A stretch of DNA of 51,796 nucleotides. Source: Actinomycetales bacterium (GTDB taxonomy: Bacteria; Actinomycetota; Actinomycetes; Actinomycetales; Dermatophilaceae). Positions 25,778 through 33,664 of the stretch are shown piece by piece. Under the pieces are notes generated by a model that did no database searches, was not told the origin of the DNA, and saw only the letters and a program-made list of their open reading frames with translations. The position numbers were made by a program, and so were the translations under genes. The DNA lies in assembly GCA_012515595.1 (NCBI GenBank), contig JAAYYA010000355.1, positions 1 through 51,796 on the forward strand. The letters are read 5' to 3'. Within the stretch, counting starts at the first letter, position 1; each line of letters opens with the position of its first letter.

Positions 25778-26773
25778 GTGACCCCCGACCTGCCCGAGCT
25801 GCTCGCCTCCGCGGTCCCGGTGGGCCTGCCGATGCGGGTCCGGTTCCGCGGGGTCGACGTGCGCGAGACGGTCCTGTTCCGCGGCCCCGCGGGCTGGGGC
25901 GAGTTCGGCCCCTTCCCGGAGTATGACGACGCGGAGGCCTCCCGGTGGCTCGCCGCAGGCCTGGCGTCGGCCTGGGGGGCCTGGCCCGAGCCGGTGCGGG
26001 ACGCGGTCGAGATCAACGCCACGGTGCCCGCCGTCGGGCCCGACCGGGTCGCCGACGTGCTCGCCGGCTTCGACGGCTGCCGCACGGTCAAGGTGAAGGT
26101 CGCCGAGCGCGGGCAGACCCTTGACAACGACGTCGCGCGGGTCGCGGAGGTGCGTGCCCTGCTGGGGACCGCGGTGAACGTCCGGGTCGACGCGAACGCC
26201 GCCTGGACCGTGGACCAGGCGAGGGAGGCGCTGACCCGGCTGTCCGCCTACGACCTGCAGTACGCCGAGCAGCCGTGCGCCGAGGTCCACGAGCTGGCCG
26301 AGCTGCGCCTCCTCCTGGCGCAGCACGGGGTGGACGTGCCGATCGCGGCCGACGAGTCCGTGCGCCGTGCCGAGGACCCGGTCCGCGTCGCCCGGGAGGG
26401 CGCCGCCGACCTCGTCGTCGTCAAGGTCGCGCCGCTGGGCGGGGTGGACGCGGCCCTGCGGATCGTGGCCGAGTGCGGCCTGCCGGCCGTCGTCTCCAGC
26501 GCGCTGGACACCTCCGTCGGGATCGCCGCCGGAGTGGCGCTCGCCGCGGCGCTGCCCGAGCTGGACCACGCCTGTGGCCTGGGCACCGTCGGCCTGCTCG
26601 CGGCCGACGTGGCCGAGCACCCGCTCGTCCCGGTGAACGGCCGGATCACGGTCGCCGACGCCCGCGCGGTGGTCTCGGCCGCCGAGCAGCCCGGCCTCGC
26701 CGGGCACGAGCTGACGGGCGAGCGCCGCGCCTGGTGGCTGCAGCGCCTGACCCGCTGCCACGCCCTCCTCTGA
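25778..26773 (+). CDS. menC: o-Succinylbenzoate synthase
   Basis: Enolase-superfamily dehydratase producing o-succinylbenzoate in menaquinone synthesis. The 331-residue protein has the general acid/base Lys in TVKVKVAE (KxK), metal ligands in VRVDANAAW (Asp), YAEQPC (Glu) and IAADES (Asp), and the second Lys in VVVKVAPLGG. GTG at 25778 is favoured by the -10 box 6 nt upstream; an upstream GTG at 25709 would read through the divergent promoter. menD does not follow, unlike in M. tuberculosis; the ammonium transporter does. Confidence 0.93.
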   Translation: MTPDLPELLASAVPVGLPMRVRFRGVDVRETVLFRGPAGWGEFGPFPEYDDAEASRWLAAGLASAWGAWPEPVRDAVEINATVPAVGPDRVADVLAGFDGCRTVKVKVAERGQTLDNDVARVAEVRALLGTAVNVRVDANAAWTVDQAREALTRLSAYDLQYAEQPCAEVHELAELRLLLAQHGVDVPIAADESVRRAEDPVRVAREGAADLVVVKVAPLGGVDAALRIVAECGLPAVVSSALDTSVGIAAGVALAAALPELDHACGLGTVGLLAADVAEHPLVPVNGRITVADARAVVSAAEQPGLAGHELTGERRAWWLQRLTRCHALL

Positions 26774-26776
26774 GAA

Positions 26777-26812
26777 TTCACGTCACGGAAACGCACGACA
26801 TACTCCCGAAAC
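26777..26812 (+). promoter_or_regulatory. Possible GlnR-type site before amt (imperfect)
   Basis: TTCAC-N6-GAAAC (26777-26792) fits one half of the actinobacterial GlnR box gTnAC-N6-GaAAc. A second GAAAC (26808-26812) begins 20 nt after the first instead of 22, and its gTnAC partner is poor. Nitrogen control of amt makes a site here plausible. Confidence 0.3.
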
Positions 26813-26902
26813 ATTCTTGCCCCGACGGTGAAACACCTCCGGCGCAGACTCCCCGCATGACGCGACTCCCTGGCGCGTCCCGGAACCTGCTGGAGGCACA
26901 AC

Positions 26903-28222
26903 ATGGAACTGACAGCGACAGACGTCTGGGTGATGACGTCGGCGGCGCTCGTGCTGCTGATGACTCCTGGGCTGGCGTTCTTCTACGGCGGTATGGCGCG
27001 GGCCAAGGCGGCCCTGAACATGATGATGATGAGCTTCGTCTCGATCGGGCTGGTCGGGGTGGTGTGGGTGCTGTGGGGCTACGGGATGTCCTCGGCCCCC
27101 GGCTTCCTGGGCGGGCTGGTCGGCAACCCGGCCGCCGACTTCGGGCTGAGCGAGCATGTCGGGACCGGTGACCTGATCGGGATCGGCTTCGGCGCCACCT
27201 TCGCGATCATCACGGTCGCCCTCATCTCCGGCGCGGTCGCCGACCGCACCCGGTTCAGCGCGTGGACCGTCTTCGTCCCGATCTGGGTCACGCTGGTCTA
27301 CTGCCCGCTCGCCTACATGGTCTGGGGCGGCGGCTTGCTCTCCGCCGACGGCGCCATCGGGCGGACGTTCGGCGAGGCGATCGACTTCGCCGGCGGCACC
27401 GTGGTCCACATCAACGCGGGCGTGGCCGCGCTCGTCCTGGTCTACGTCCTCGGCCGGCGCGCCGGCTGGAGCAAGGGCTTCCACCGCCCGCACAACGTGC
27501 CGCTGGTGATGATCGGCGCCGCCCTGCTGTGGTTCGGCTGGTTCGGCTTCAACGGCGGTGCGGCGGGCTCGGCCGAGGAGGCCGGCCTGATCTGGGTCAA
27601 CACGATGGCAGCCCCGGCCGCGGCGATGCTCGGCTGGATGCTCGTGGAGCGGATCCGCGACGGTCGCCCGACCTCGCTCGGTGCCGCCTCCGGTGTCGTC
27701 GCCGGCCTGGTCGCGATCACCCCGGCCTGCGCCGCGCTCAGCCCGGTGGGCTCGCTCGCCCTCGGCCTGGTCGCCGGTGCCGGTGCCGCGATGGCGATCG
27801 GCCTGAAGTACCGCTTCGGCTACGACGACGCGCTCGACGTCGTGGGCGTCCACCTGGTCGCCGGCCTGATCGGCACCGTCGGCATCGGCTTCCTGGCCCT
27901 GCCGGTCGACGGCGAGGGCGGCGGCCTCTTCTACGGCGGAGGCTTCGACCAGCTCATCGCTCAGGTGGTGGCGGCCGTGTTCACGATGGCCTTCACCGGC
28001 GTGCTGACCCTGGTGATCGCCCTGGCCATCGCCAAGACCATCGGCTTCCGGGTCTCGGCGGAGGACGAGGAGCGCGGCGTCGACCTCTCCGAGCACGCCG
28101 AGCTGGCCTACGAGTTCGGCCCCCTGGGCGGCCTCAGCGCCGACGGCGACCGTGCGGTCTCCAAGGACGAGGTCGTCGAGGAGGGCGCCATCGAGGAGGA
28201 CAGGGAGACGGCCGGCGTCTGA
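26903..28222 (+). CDS. amt: Ammonium transporter
   Basis: Eleven-helix Amt/Mep channel for NH4+/NH3. The 439-residue protein starts without a signal peptide and shows PGLAFFYGGMARAKAALNMMMMS, GGTVVHINAGVAALV with the first pore His, ALLWFGWFGFNGGAAG, DALDVVGVHLVAGLIGTVGIG with the second pore His, and the conserved C-terminal regulatory region (GFRVSAEDEERGVDLSEHAELAYE). An acidic tail of about 30 residues follows. GGAGG lies 6 nt before the ATG. No PII gene (glnB/glnK) follows, although amt-glnK operons are the rule in actinobacteria. Confidence 0.96.
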   Translation: MELTATDVWVMTSAALVLLMTPGLAFFYGGMARAKAALNMMMMSFVSIGLVGVVWVLWGYGMSSAPGFLGGLVGNPAADFGLSEHVGTGDLIGIGFGATFAIITVALISGAVADRTRFSAWTVFVPIWVTLVYCPLAYMVWGGGLLSADGAIGRTFGEAIDFAGGTVVHINAGVAALVLVYVLGRRAGWSKGFHRPHNVPLVMIGAALLWFGWFGFNGGAAGSAEEAGLIWVNTMAAPAAAMLGWMLVERIRDGRPTSLGAASGVVAGLVAITPACAALSPVGSLALGLVAGAGAAMAIGLKYRFGYDDALDVVGVHLVAGLIGTVGIGFLALPVDGEGGGLFYGGGFDQLIAQVVAAVFTMAFTGVLTLVIALAIAKTIGFRVSAEDEERGVDLSEHAELAYEFGPLGGLSADGDRAVSKDEVVEEGAIEEDRETAGV

Positions 28223-28344
28223 CGCGAGTCGCGCCGGGGGAGCGGCCGGCCCCGCGAGCCCCCCAAGGATGTGGTCGGCGGCGTGAGGGTCGCCGGTCCC
28301 AGGGTCGAGACGCGACGTGTAGCCCGCCCCGACCCGCCACACAG

Positions 28345-28413
28345 CGAAGCCCCGCATCAGCTGATGCGGGGCTTCGTTGGTCGTATGCCGCGTGGTCCCC
28401 TCGCGTGGGCGGG
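28345..28413. repeat. Hairpin-plus-tail repeat, copy A (amt/lipoprotein terminator)
   Basis: A perfect 32-nt palindrome at 28345-28376 (arms CGAAGCCCCGCATCAG and its complement), then a 37-nt tail containing TTGGTCGTATGCCGCGTGG and ending in GTGGGCGGG. The whole 69 bp recurs at 29520-29588 with 5 differences. It lies between convergent amt and lipoprotein genes, so the hairpin is likely a bidirectional terminator; the tail has no evident role. Nothing else is seen in the 218-nt gap. Confidence 0.85.
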
Positions 28414-28440
28414 CCCGGCCGCCGCAGCGTGGTCGCTGTC

Positions 28441-29415
28441 CTACCCGGAGACCCCGGCGCAGCTGCGGTGCTGCAGCCCCAGAGCCTCCAGATCGAGGCT
28501 GCCCGAGGTAGTTCGGTCGGTGCCGTAGGCCGCGCTAATCGTGTCGGCGTCCGCCGCGCGCAGCGCCCCGGCCCGGTCCCCGGTGAGGTGCGCCCGCTCC
28601 CGGACCCGCTGCAGGGACCGCTCCCACGCGTCCCGGTCAGGCGCCCCGGAAGCATCGACGGCCTCGAGGTCCTCCACCGTGCGCTCCCACTCCTGGTGCA
28701 CCCGCTCCACCGCGTCGACGGTCTCCTCGGAGACCTCCGCGGGGTCACCCTCGCTGAAGACGGTGAGGAAGATGTCGAAGTCCGCCTCTGCGTCGGTCCG
28801 GAAGCCGGTGGTCGACCGACGGTTGCTGATGTGCGTGCAGGCTGTCGTCGCCGCACGGACGAATTCCTCCGATCCCTCCTCGACCGTGGTGGGCAGGTAG
28901 ATCCACTCGCAGTCCGTAGAGCGCAGGTCCAACGCGTCCAACGCGTCCACCGGTGGGTCCTGCGTGCCGTCGTCGGTGAGGAAGTCCTGGCTGATCTGCT
29001 CCCAGTCGCCGGTCTGCAGCACAGCGAGGCGGTGGCGCAGGATCTCCAGCTCCCCCTCGCTGCCGGTGACGATCTGCTCCCACTGCGTCTGCTCGGTCTC
29101 GTCGCCCGAGGAGAGCTCCGCGAGGGCATCCCGGATGCCGGCGTGCCGGTCGATCCCCGCCTGCAGCGTGTCCGCCCACTCCGCGATCTGCTCGGGGGAG
29201 GGTTCCTCGTCGGTCTGGATGGCTCGGATGACGTCGATGCCACGGTCGGTGAACACAGGCGACGCGGCGTCGGCGACGACGAGATGATCGTTGGCCACCT
29301 CGGTGCAGAGGCTGGCGGCCCGACTCCGGAAGTCGGCGTCATCGTCGCTGCCGCAGGCACTCAGACCGCCGGCCGCGAGGGCGAGGGCGAGAGTCGCTGT
29401 CACTCGTCGGGTCAC
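28441..29415 (-). CDS. Hypothetical lipoprotein
   Basis: A 324-residue secreted protein I do not recognise. Starting at the GTG at 29415 gives a compact signal peptide with lipobox LSAC (Cys near residue 21). The mature part is acidic, mostly helical by composition, and has sparse cysteines (SLCTEVAND, STDCEWIY, TTACTHIS, HRSCAGV) that may pair. ATG at 29475 is an alternative start adding 20 basic residues. TAGAAC lies 7 nt before the GTG. It is flanked on both sides by copies of the 69-bp hairpin-plus-tail repeat. Confidence 0.72.
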   Translation of the reverse strand: MTRRVTATLALALAAGGLSACGSDDDADFRSRAASLCTEVANDHLVVADAASPVFTDRGIDVIRAIQTDEEPSPEQIAEWADTLQAGIDRHAGIRDALAELSSGDETEQTQWEQIVTGSEGELEILRHRLAVLQTGDWEQISQDFLTDDGTQDPPVDALDALDLRSTDCEWIYLPTTVEEGSEEFVRAATTACTHISNRRSTTGFRTDAEADFDIFLTVFSEGDPAEVSEETVDAVERVHQEWERTVEDLEAVDASGAPDRDAWERSLQRVRERAHLTGDRAGALRAADADTISAAYGTDRTTSGSLDLEALGLQHRSCAGVSG

Positions 29416-29519
29416 GGCCCTGGTTCTACCGTGCCGGCGCGCGCTGTGCCCAACCGGGTGGCGTGAGGTGGTCATGCCGCACTGACGCAGCGACACAGGG
29501 TGCGGGTTCCCTGGCACGA

Positions 29520-29588
29520 CGAAGCCCCGCACCTGCTGGTGCGGGGCCTCGTTGGTCGTATGCCGTGTGGTCCCCTCGCGTGGGCGGG
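29520..29588. repeat. Hairpin-plus-tail repeat, copy B (marR terminator)
   Basis: Same 69-bp unit as 28345-28413, 64/69 identical. The loop-side stem has changed on both sides together (CATCA/TGATG to CACC/GGTG), so pairing is kept despite drift. It lies 22 nt beyond the stop of the minus-strand MarR gene and probably terminates it. Confidence 0.85.
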
Positions 29589-29610
29589 CGGGACCGGTCA
29601 CGGGGTCAGG

Positions 29611-30342
29611 TCACGGACGGGCGTCCGCGGCCTCGATCAGGGTCAGCAGCGTGGTCCGCAGCTGGGCCCTGTCCTCGGCGCTGAGCGCCTCGAGGAGCTG
29701 CTCGGACGGCGCGCGTCGCGCGGCCCGGAGCTCCTTGGCGACCTCGCGGCCGCGGTCGGTGAGACCGACCAGCACGGCCCGGCGGTCGTCCGGGTCGGGG
29801 GTGCGGGCCACCAGGCCCAGCTCCTCCAGCCCGTCGACGACCTCGGTCGCCGACCGCGGGGCGATCTGGAGCCACTCGGCGAGGGCTCCGAGGCGCAGGC
29901 CCGTGTAGACGGGCGGGAGGGCCTCTGCGGACTCGGCGTCCGCCGGTCCGCGGTGCCGGCGCCCGGTGGCGCGGGCGATCACCATGAGCGCGCGGGCCTG
30001 GTGCGGGGAGAGGCCCCAGGGGGCGGTCTCCACCGCGGAGCCGCGGCGCAGGCGGCGGGCCAGGTGCTGGATCAGCTCCAGCTCGGAGGCCTCGGGGTCG
30101 ATGGGACGGAGCTCGGGGCGACCGCCCCGCCGGCCGTGGCCGCGCGGGCCGTGGCCCCGGGGGCCGTGGCCCCGGGGGCCGTGATGACCACGGTGGCCCC
30201 TCGGTCCGCCGTGGCCGCGACGACCGCGGCGCTCGCCGCGGCCTTCGGTCTCCGCCGTCGTCTCGGACGACTCCTCGCGGCCGGGGCCGCCGGTCGTCTC
30301 GTCGTGGTTGTCGTTGTGTTCTGAGTTCGTGTGGTGATGCAT
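29611..30342 (-). CDS. MarR-family regulator with His/Gly/Arg-rich N-terminus
   Basis: A 243-residue repressor. Residues about 1-75 are low complexity: MHHHTNSEHNDNHDETT, then an acidic stretch, then tandem G-H-G/P-R-G-H repeats rich in His and Arg. The MarR domain follows (SELELIQHLARRLRRG, SPHQARALMVIAR, LRLGALAEWLQIAPRSATEVVD, LEELGLVARTPDPDDRRAVLVGLTDRG). AGAAGGG lies 9 nt before the ATG at 30342. It is divergent from an ABC exporter with a strong palindrome between, so it likely represses itself and the exporter. The His-rich arm may bind metal or nucleic acid; that is inference. Confidence 0.85.
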   Translation of the reverse strand: MHHHTNSEHNDNHDETTGGPGREESSETTAETEGRGERRGRRGHGGPRGHRGHHGPRGHGPRGHGPRGHGRRGGRPELRPIDPEASELELIQHLARRLRRGSAVETAPWGLSPHQARALMVIARATGRRHRGPADAESAEALPPVYTGLRLGALAEWLQIAPRSATEVVDGLEELGLVARTPDPDDRRAVLVGLTDRGREVAKELRAARRAPSEQLLEALSAEDRAQLRTTLLTLIEAADARP

Positions 30343-30428
30343 CTGTCGCATCCCTTCTGCGGGTCCGCGTCGAACGCTCGTGTTGCTGCGTGGGGACCAT
30401 CGCAGGACCCACTCTAGCAGATTTGAGA

Positions 30429-30451
30429 GGTATACACAAATTGTGGTAACC
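30429..30451. promoter_or_regulatory. Palindromic operator in marR/ABC exporter divergon
   Basis: A 23-nt dyad: core CACAA-A-TTGTG with matching outer triplets GGT...ACC, in the only A+T-rich part of the gap. Size and position suit a MarR dimer controlling both directions. Confidence 0.6.
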
Positions 30452-30517
30452 TCAGTATCGACACAGACGTCCGGCCGGCATCGATGACCGGCCACCAGAA
30501 CGAAAGGAGGGGTGCCC

Positions 30518-32398
30518 ATGGAAGCCGCACACGACTTCGCACCCCGCTCGGGCGGAGGCCGCCGAGGCCACGCCCGAGGTGACGGGGCCCGCCCCGACCC
30601 CAAGGACAAGGCTCAGCTGGCTGCTCACCCGGTGAGCGCCTCCCGCGTCCTCGCACTCTTCCGCCCGCACCGGTTCACCCTGCTGACCGTGTTGGCGATC
30701 ATCGTGACCAGCTCCGCCCTCGGACTGGCCACCCCCTTCCTCACCAAGGCCCTCGTCGACGACGCCATCCCGCGCCAGGACGTCCAGCTCCTGCTGGTCC
30801 TGGTCGCCGCCATGGTCGGCGTCGCCGCGGTCAACGCCGTGCTCGGCGTCGTGCAGACCTGGATGTCGACCACCGTCGGCCAGAAGATCATGCACAGCCT
30901 GCGCACCGACGTTTTCAGCAACCTGCAGAAGCAGTCGCTCTCCTTCTTCACCCGCACCCGCGGGGGAGAGGTCCAGTCGCGGCTGACCCACGACATCTCC
31001 GGCCTCCAGGGCGTGGTCACCTCGACCGCCACCAGCCTGGCCGGCAACATCGCCACGGTCGTCGGCACGCTCATCGCGATGGTCGCGCTCAGCTGGCAGC
31101 TCGCCCTGCTCTCCCTGATCGTCATCCCGCCTGCCGTCATCATCAGCCGCTCGGTCGCCAAGCTGCGCCGTGAGGCCACCGACAAGCGGCAGAAGGCACT
31201 TGCCGGCATGCACAGCCAGGTCGAGGAGTCGCTGTCGGTCAGCGGCGCCCGCCTCAGCAAGACCCTCGGGGCCGGCCCCGCGCTCGCCGAGCGCTTCTTC
31301 CGCGCCTCCGACGACCTGCTCGAGCTCGAGGTCGCCGCTCAGATCGCCGGCCGCTGGCGCACCGCCACGATGAGCATCATCTTCGCGGTCATCCCCGCGC
31401 TGATCTACCTCATCGCGGGGCTGCCCGTCACCTCCGACGGCATCACGATCGGCACCCTCGTCGCGTTCATCGCCCTGCAGGCCGGCATCTTCCGCCCGGT
31501 CATGGGGCTGCTGAACATCGGCGTCCAGGTCACCGCCTCGATGGCCCTGTTCAGCCGCATCTTCGAGTATCTCGACCTCACCGCCGAGGTCCCCGAGCCG
31601 GCGCAGCCGGCCGACTTCAACCCGGCGTATGCCGAGGGGCGAGTGGCTCTCGAGAAGGTGACCTTCCGTCATGCGGACGGGGACCGGGACGCCCTGCGGG
31701 AGGTGGACCTGACCGTCCCCGCCGGCACCCACGTGGCCATCGTCGGCCCGACCGGCTCGGGCAAGAGCACCCTGGCCGCACTGGTCAGCCGGCTCTACGA
31801 CCCGACCACCGGGCGGGTGACGCTCGACGGCATCGACCTGCGCGAGCTGAGCTCCGAGCAGCGTGCGGCGGTCGTGGGGGTGGTCTCCCAGGAGACCTAC
31901 CTGCTGCACGACACGGTGCGCGAGAACCTGCGGTTCGCCCGGCCGGACGCCACCGACGAGCAGATCGAGCAGGCGGCCCGCGCGGCCCAGATCCACGGGG
32001 TGATCGAGGCGCTGCCGCGGGGCTACGACACCATGGTCGGTGCCCGCGGCCACCGGTTCTCCGGTGGCGAGCAGCAGCGGCTGGCCCTGGCGAGGACACT
32101 GCTGCGCAACCCGCGCGTGCTGATCCTCGACGAGGCGACCAGCGCCCTCGACACCCGCACCGAGCTCGCCGTCCAGCGAGCGCTCGACGAGCTGGGGGAG
32201 GGGTGCACGGTCATCACGATCGCCCACCGCCTCTCGACGGTGCGCCACGCCGATCAGATCGTGGTGCTGGACCGCGGCGAGATCCAGGAGCGCGGCTCCC
32301 ACGAGGAGCTCATGGCCGCTGACGGGGCGTATGCCGCGCTCGTGCGGGCCAGCGAGCGGGCCGACGAGGCCCTGCTCGAGGAGATGCTGGCCGCCTGA
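30518..32398 (+). CDS. ABC transporter, fused permease-ATPase (multidrug exporter type)
   Basis: A 626-residue half-transporter. Six helices lie in about residues 45-330 (RPHRFTLLTVLAIIVTSSALGL onward) with the coupling segment SFFTRTRGGEVQSRLTHDISGLQG. The ATPase domain has Walker A GPTGSGKST, Q-loop VVSQETYLL, signature FSGGEQQRLALAR, Walker B VLILDEATSALD and H-loop IAHRLST. All catalytic residues are present. AAAGGAGG lies 7 nt before the ATG at 30518. No second half-transporter is adjacent, so it probably works as a homodimer. Substrate unknown; the divergent MarR suggests a toxic-compound inducer. Confidence 0.93.
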   Translation: MEAAHDFAPRSGGGRRGHARGDGARPDPKDKAQLAAHPVSASRVLALFRPHRFTLLTVLAIIVTSSALGLATPFLTKALVDDAIPRQDVQLLLVLVAAMVGVAAVNAVLGVVQTWMSTTVGQKIMHSLRTDVFSNLQKQSLSFFTRTRGGEVQSRLTHDISGLQGVVTSTATSLAGNIATVVGTLIAMVALSWQLALLSLIVIPPAVIISRSVAKLRREATDKRQKALAGMHSQVEESLSVSGARLSKTLGAGPALAERFFRASDDLLELEVAAQIAGRWRTATMSIIFAVIPALIYLIAGLPVTSDGITIGTLVAFIALQAGIFRPVMGLLNIGVQVTASMALFSRIFEYLDLTAEVPEPAQPADFNPAYAEGRVALEKVTFRHADGDRDALREVDLTVPAGTHVAIVGPTGSGKSTLAALVSRLYDPTTGRVTLDGIDLRELSSEQRAAVVGVVSQETYLLHDTVRENLRFARPDATDEQIEQAARAAQIHGVIEALPRGYDTMVGARGHRFSGGEQQRLALARTLLRNPRVLILDEATSALDTRTELAVQRALDELGEGCTVITIAHRLSTVRHADQIVVLDRGEIQERGSHEELMAADGAYAALVRASERADEALLEEMLAA

Positions 32399-32522
32399 GC
32401 CGCGACACCCCGGGTCCGGCCGCCGAGCCGGAGCCCGGGCCATCATGATCACGATTCGAGAAGCGCGGGCGTGGACGGCGCCCCTAGCGTGGTCAACACC
32501 ACGACAACGAGGAGGACTGACC

Positions 32523-32951
32523 ATGGCCACGAAAGAGGACACCACCAAGCTCTCGGCCCAGGAGAAGGCCGCGCTGCGGGAGCGCACCCGGGAGCTGAAG
32601 GCCGCCAAGAAGGGCGCCGAGGCCGAGCAGGCCGTGCTCGATGCCATCGCGGCGCTGTCCGACGCGGAGCGCCCCATGATCGAGAAGGTCCACGCGCTCA
32701 TCCGGAAGGCGGCCCCGGACCTGGCACCCAGGACCTGGTACGGCATGCCCGCCTACGCCGACAAGGACGGCAAGGTCATCTGCTTCATCAAGGCCGCCTC
32801 GAAGTTCGACGTGCGCTACGCCGAGCTCGGGTTCAACGAGCCGGCCAACCTGGACGACGGCAACATGTGGCCGACCGCCTACGCGCTGGTGAAGGTGACC
32901 AAGGCCGAGGAGAAGCGGATCGTCGAGCTGGTGCGGCAGGCCGCGAGCTGA
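32523..32951 (+). CDS. DUF1801-type protein (iron-chaperone/YdhG-like fold)
   Basis: A 142-residue cytoplasmic protein. A charged helical N-terminus (LSAQEKAALRERTRELKAAKKG) leads into a DUF1801-like domain: IEKVHALIRKAAPDLAPRTWYGMPAYADKDGKVICFIKAASKFDVRYAELGF, where the W-Y-G-M-P-A-Y segment is typical. Bacillus Fra, in the same superfamily, is an iron chaperone, but that role is not shown here. GAGGAGG lies 7 nt before the ATG; TAGCGT at 32485-32490 may be its -10 box. Monocistronic in appearance. Confidence 0.8.
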   Translation: MATKEDTTKLSAQEKAALRERTRELKAAKKGAEAEQAVLDAIAALSDAERPMIEKVHALIRKAAPDLAPRTWYGMPAYADKDGKVICFIKAASKFDVRYAELGFNEPANLDDGNMWPTAYALVKVTKAEEKRIVELVRQAAS

Positions 32952-32996
32952 CGCGAGGCCGTCCCCCGCGGAACGCACGCCGTGAGCGCATAGCAC

Positions 32997-33046
32997 TTTT
33001 GGTCGCGCGGAACATGTCGCATGCGACGTCTTCCGCGCGACCAAAA
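32997..33046. repeat. Long near-perfect hairpin in 309-nt intergenic gap
   Basis: TTTTGGTCGCGCGGAA (32997-33012) pairs perfectly with 33031-33046. Inside, GTCGCATGCGAC (33016-33027) is a perfect 12-nt palindrome, giving a nearly continuous 50-nt hairpin. The base of the stem has T on the 5' side and A on the 3' side, opposite to a terminator. The rest of the gap to cspB shows no gene; GTTAGCCT near 33211 may be part of the cspB promoter. Confidence 0.8.
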
Positions 33047-33260
33047 TCGCTCTACGCAGACGAAGGGTCCCAGGACGTTGCGCGCAGGGCTCGGTGGCGC
33101 AGGGCCGCAACACCGCGATCGGTGGGGTCGTGGGCCCAACACCGCGTGCCCGATGGGAGAGGTGGGCGGGGGCGGACCTGCTTCGAGGCGGGAGTTCGGG
33201 CGGGGAGACGTTAGCCTAGGAGCACGTTTCCCCTGCAGGTATGACGCTAAGAGGTGCATG

Positions 33261-33662
33261 GTGCCCACGGGCAAGGTCAGGTTCTACGACGAGGAGAAGG
33301 GCTTCGGCTTCCTCTCCAGCGACGAGGGCGAGGACGTCTACGTCCACGCCAGCGTGCTGCCGGCGGGCGTCAAGACGCTCTCCCGCGGGGCCCGGGTGGA
33401 GTTCGACATCGCCCAGGGTCGCCGGGGTGACCAGGCGCTGCACGTGCGGCTGCTGGAGCCCGCGCCGTCGGTCAGCCGGTCGATGGCGCTGCGCGACCGC
33501 AAGCCCGCCGAGGAGATGGCCGTCGTCGTCGAGGACCTCATCAAGCTCCTGGACGACTCCTCCAACAGCCTGCGCCGCGGCCGCTACCCCGACAAGCGCC
33601 TCTCCGGCGCCCTGGCCAAGAGCCTGCGGGCCGTCGCCGACCAGTTCGAGGCGGGAGCCTGA
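33261..33662 (+). CDS. Cold-shock-domain protein with C-terminal extension (CspB-like)
   Basis: RNA-binding protein of 133 residues. The cold-shock domain covers residues 1-68 with RNP1 KGFGFLSSD and RNP2 DVYVHASVL. A helical extension of about 65 residues follows (EEMAVVVEDLIKLLDDSSNSLRRGRYPDKRLSGALAKSLRAVADQ), as I recall for M. tuberculosis CspB (Rv0871, about 135 residues). The GTG at 33261 is 6 nt after GAGG and gives the standard MPTGKV start; ATG at 33258 adds one residue. The DUF3027 gene follows after 2 nt. Confidence 0.9.
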   Translation: MPTGKVRFYDEEKGFGFLSSDEGEDVYVHASVLPAGVKTLSRGARVEFDIAQGRRGDQALHVRLLEPAPSVSRSMALRDRKPAEEMAVVVEDLIKLLDDSSNSLRRGRYPDKRLSGALAKSLRAVADQFEAGA

Positions 33663-33664
33663 GC

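Noticed and set aside
28223..28344. Small gene after amt
   Set aside because: No start with a ribosome site or leaderless box gives a plausible peptide; the gap is non-coding apart from the hairpin repeat.
30452..32746. 764-residue frame antisense to the ABC exporter
   Set aside because: Low-complexity composition and complete overlap with an exporter having all ABC motifs.
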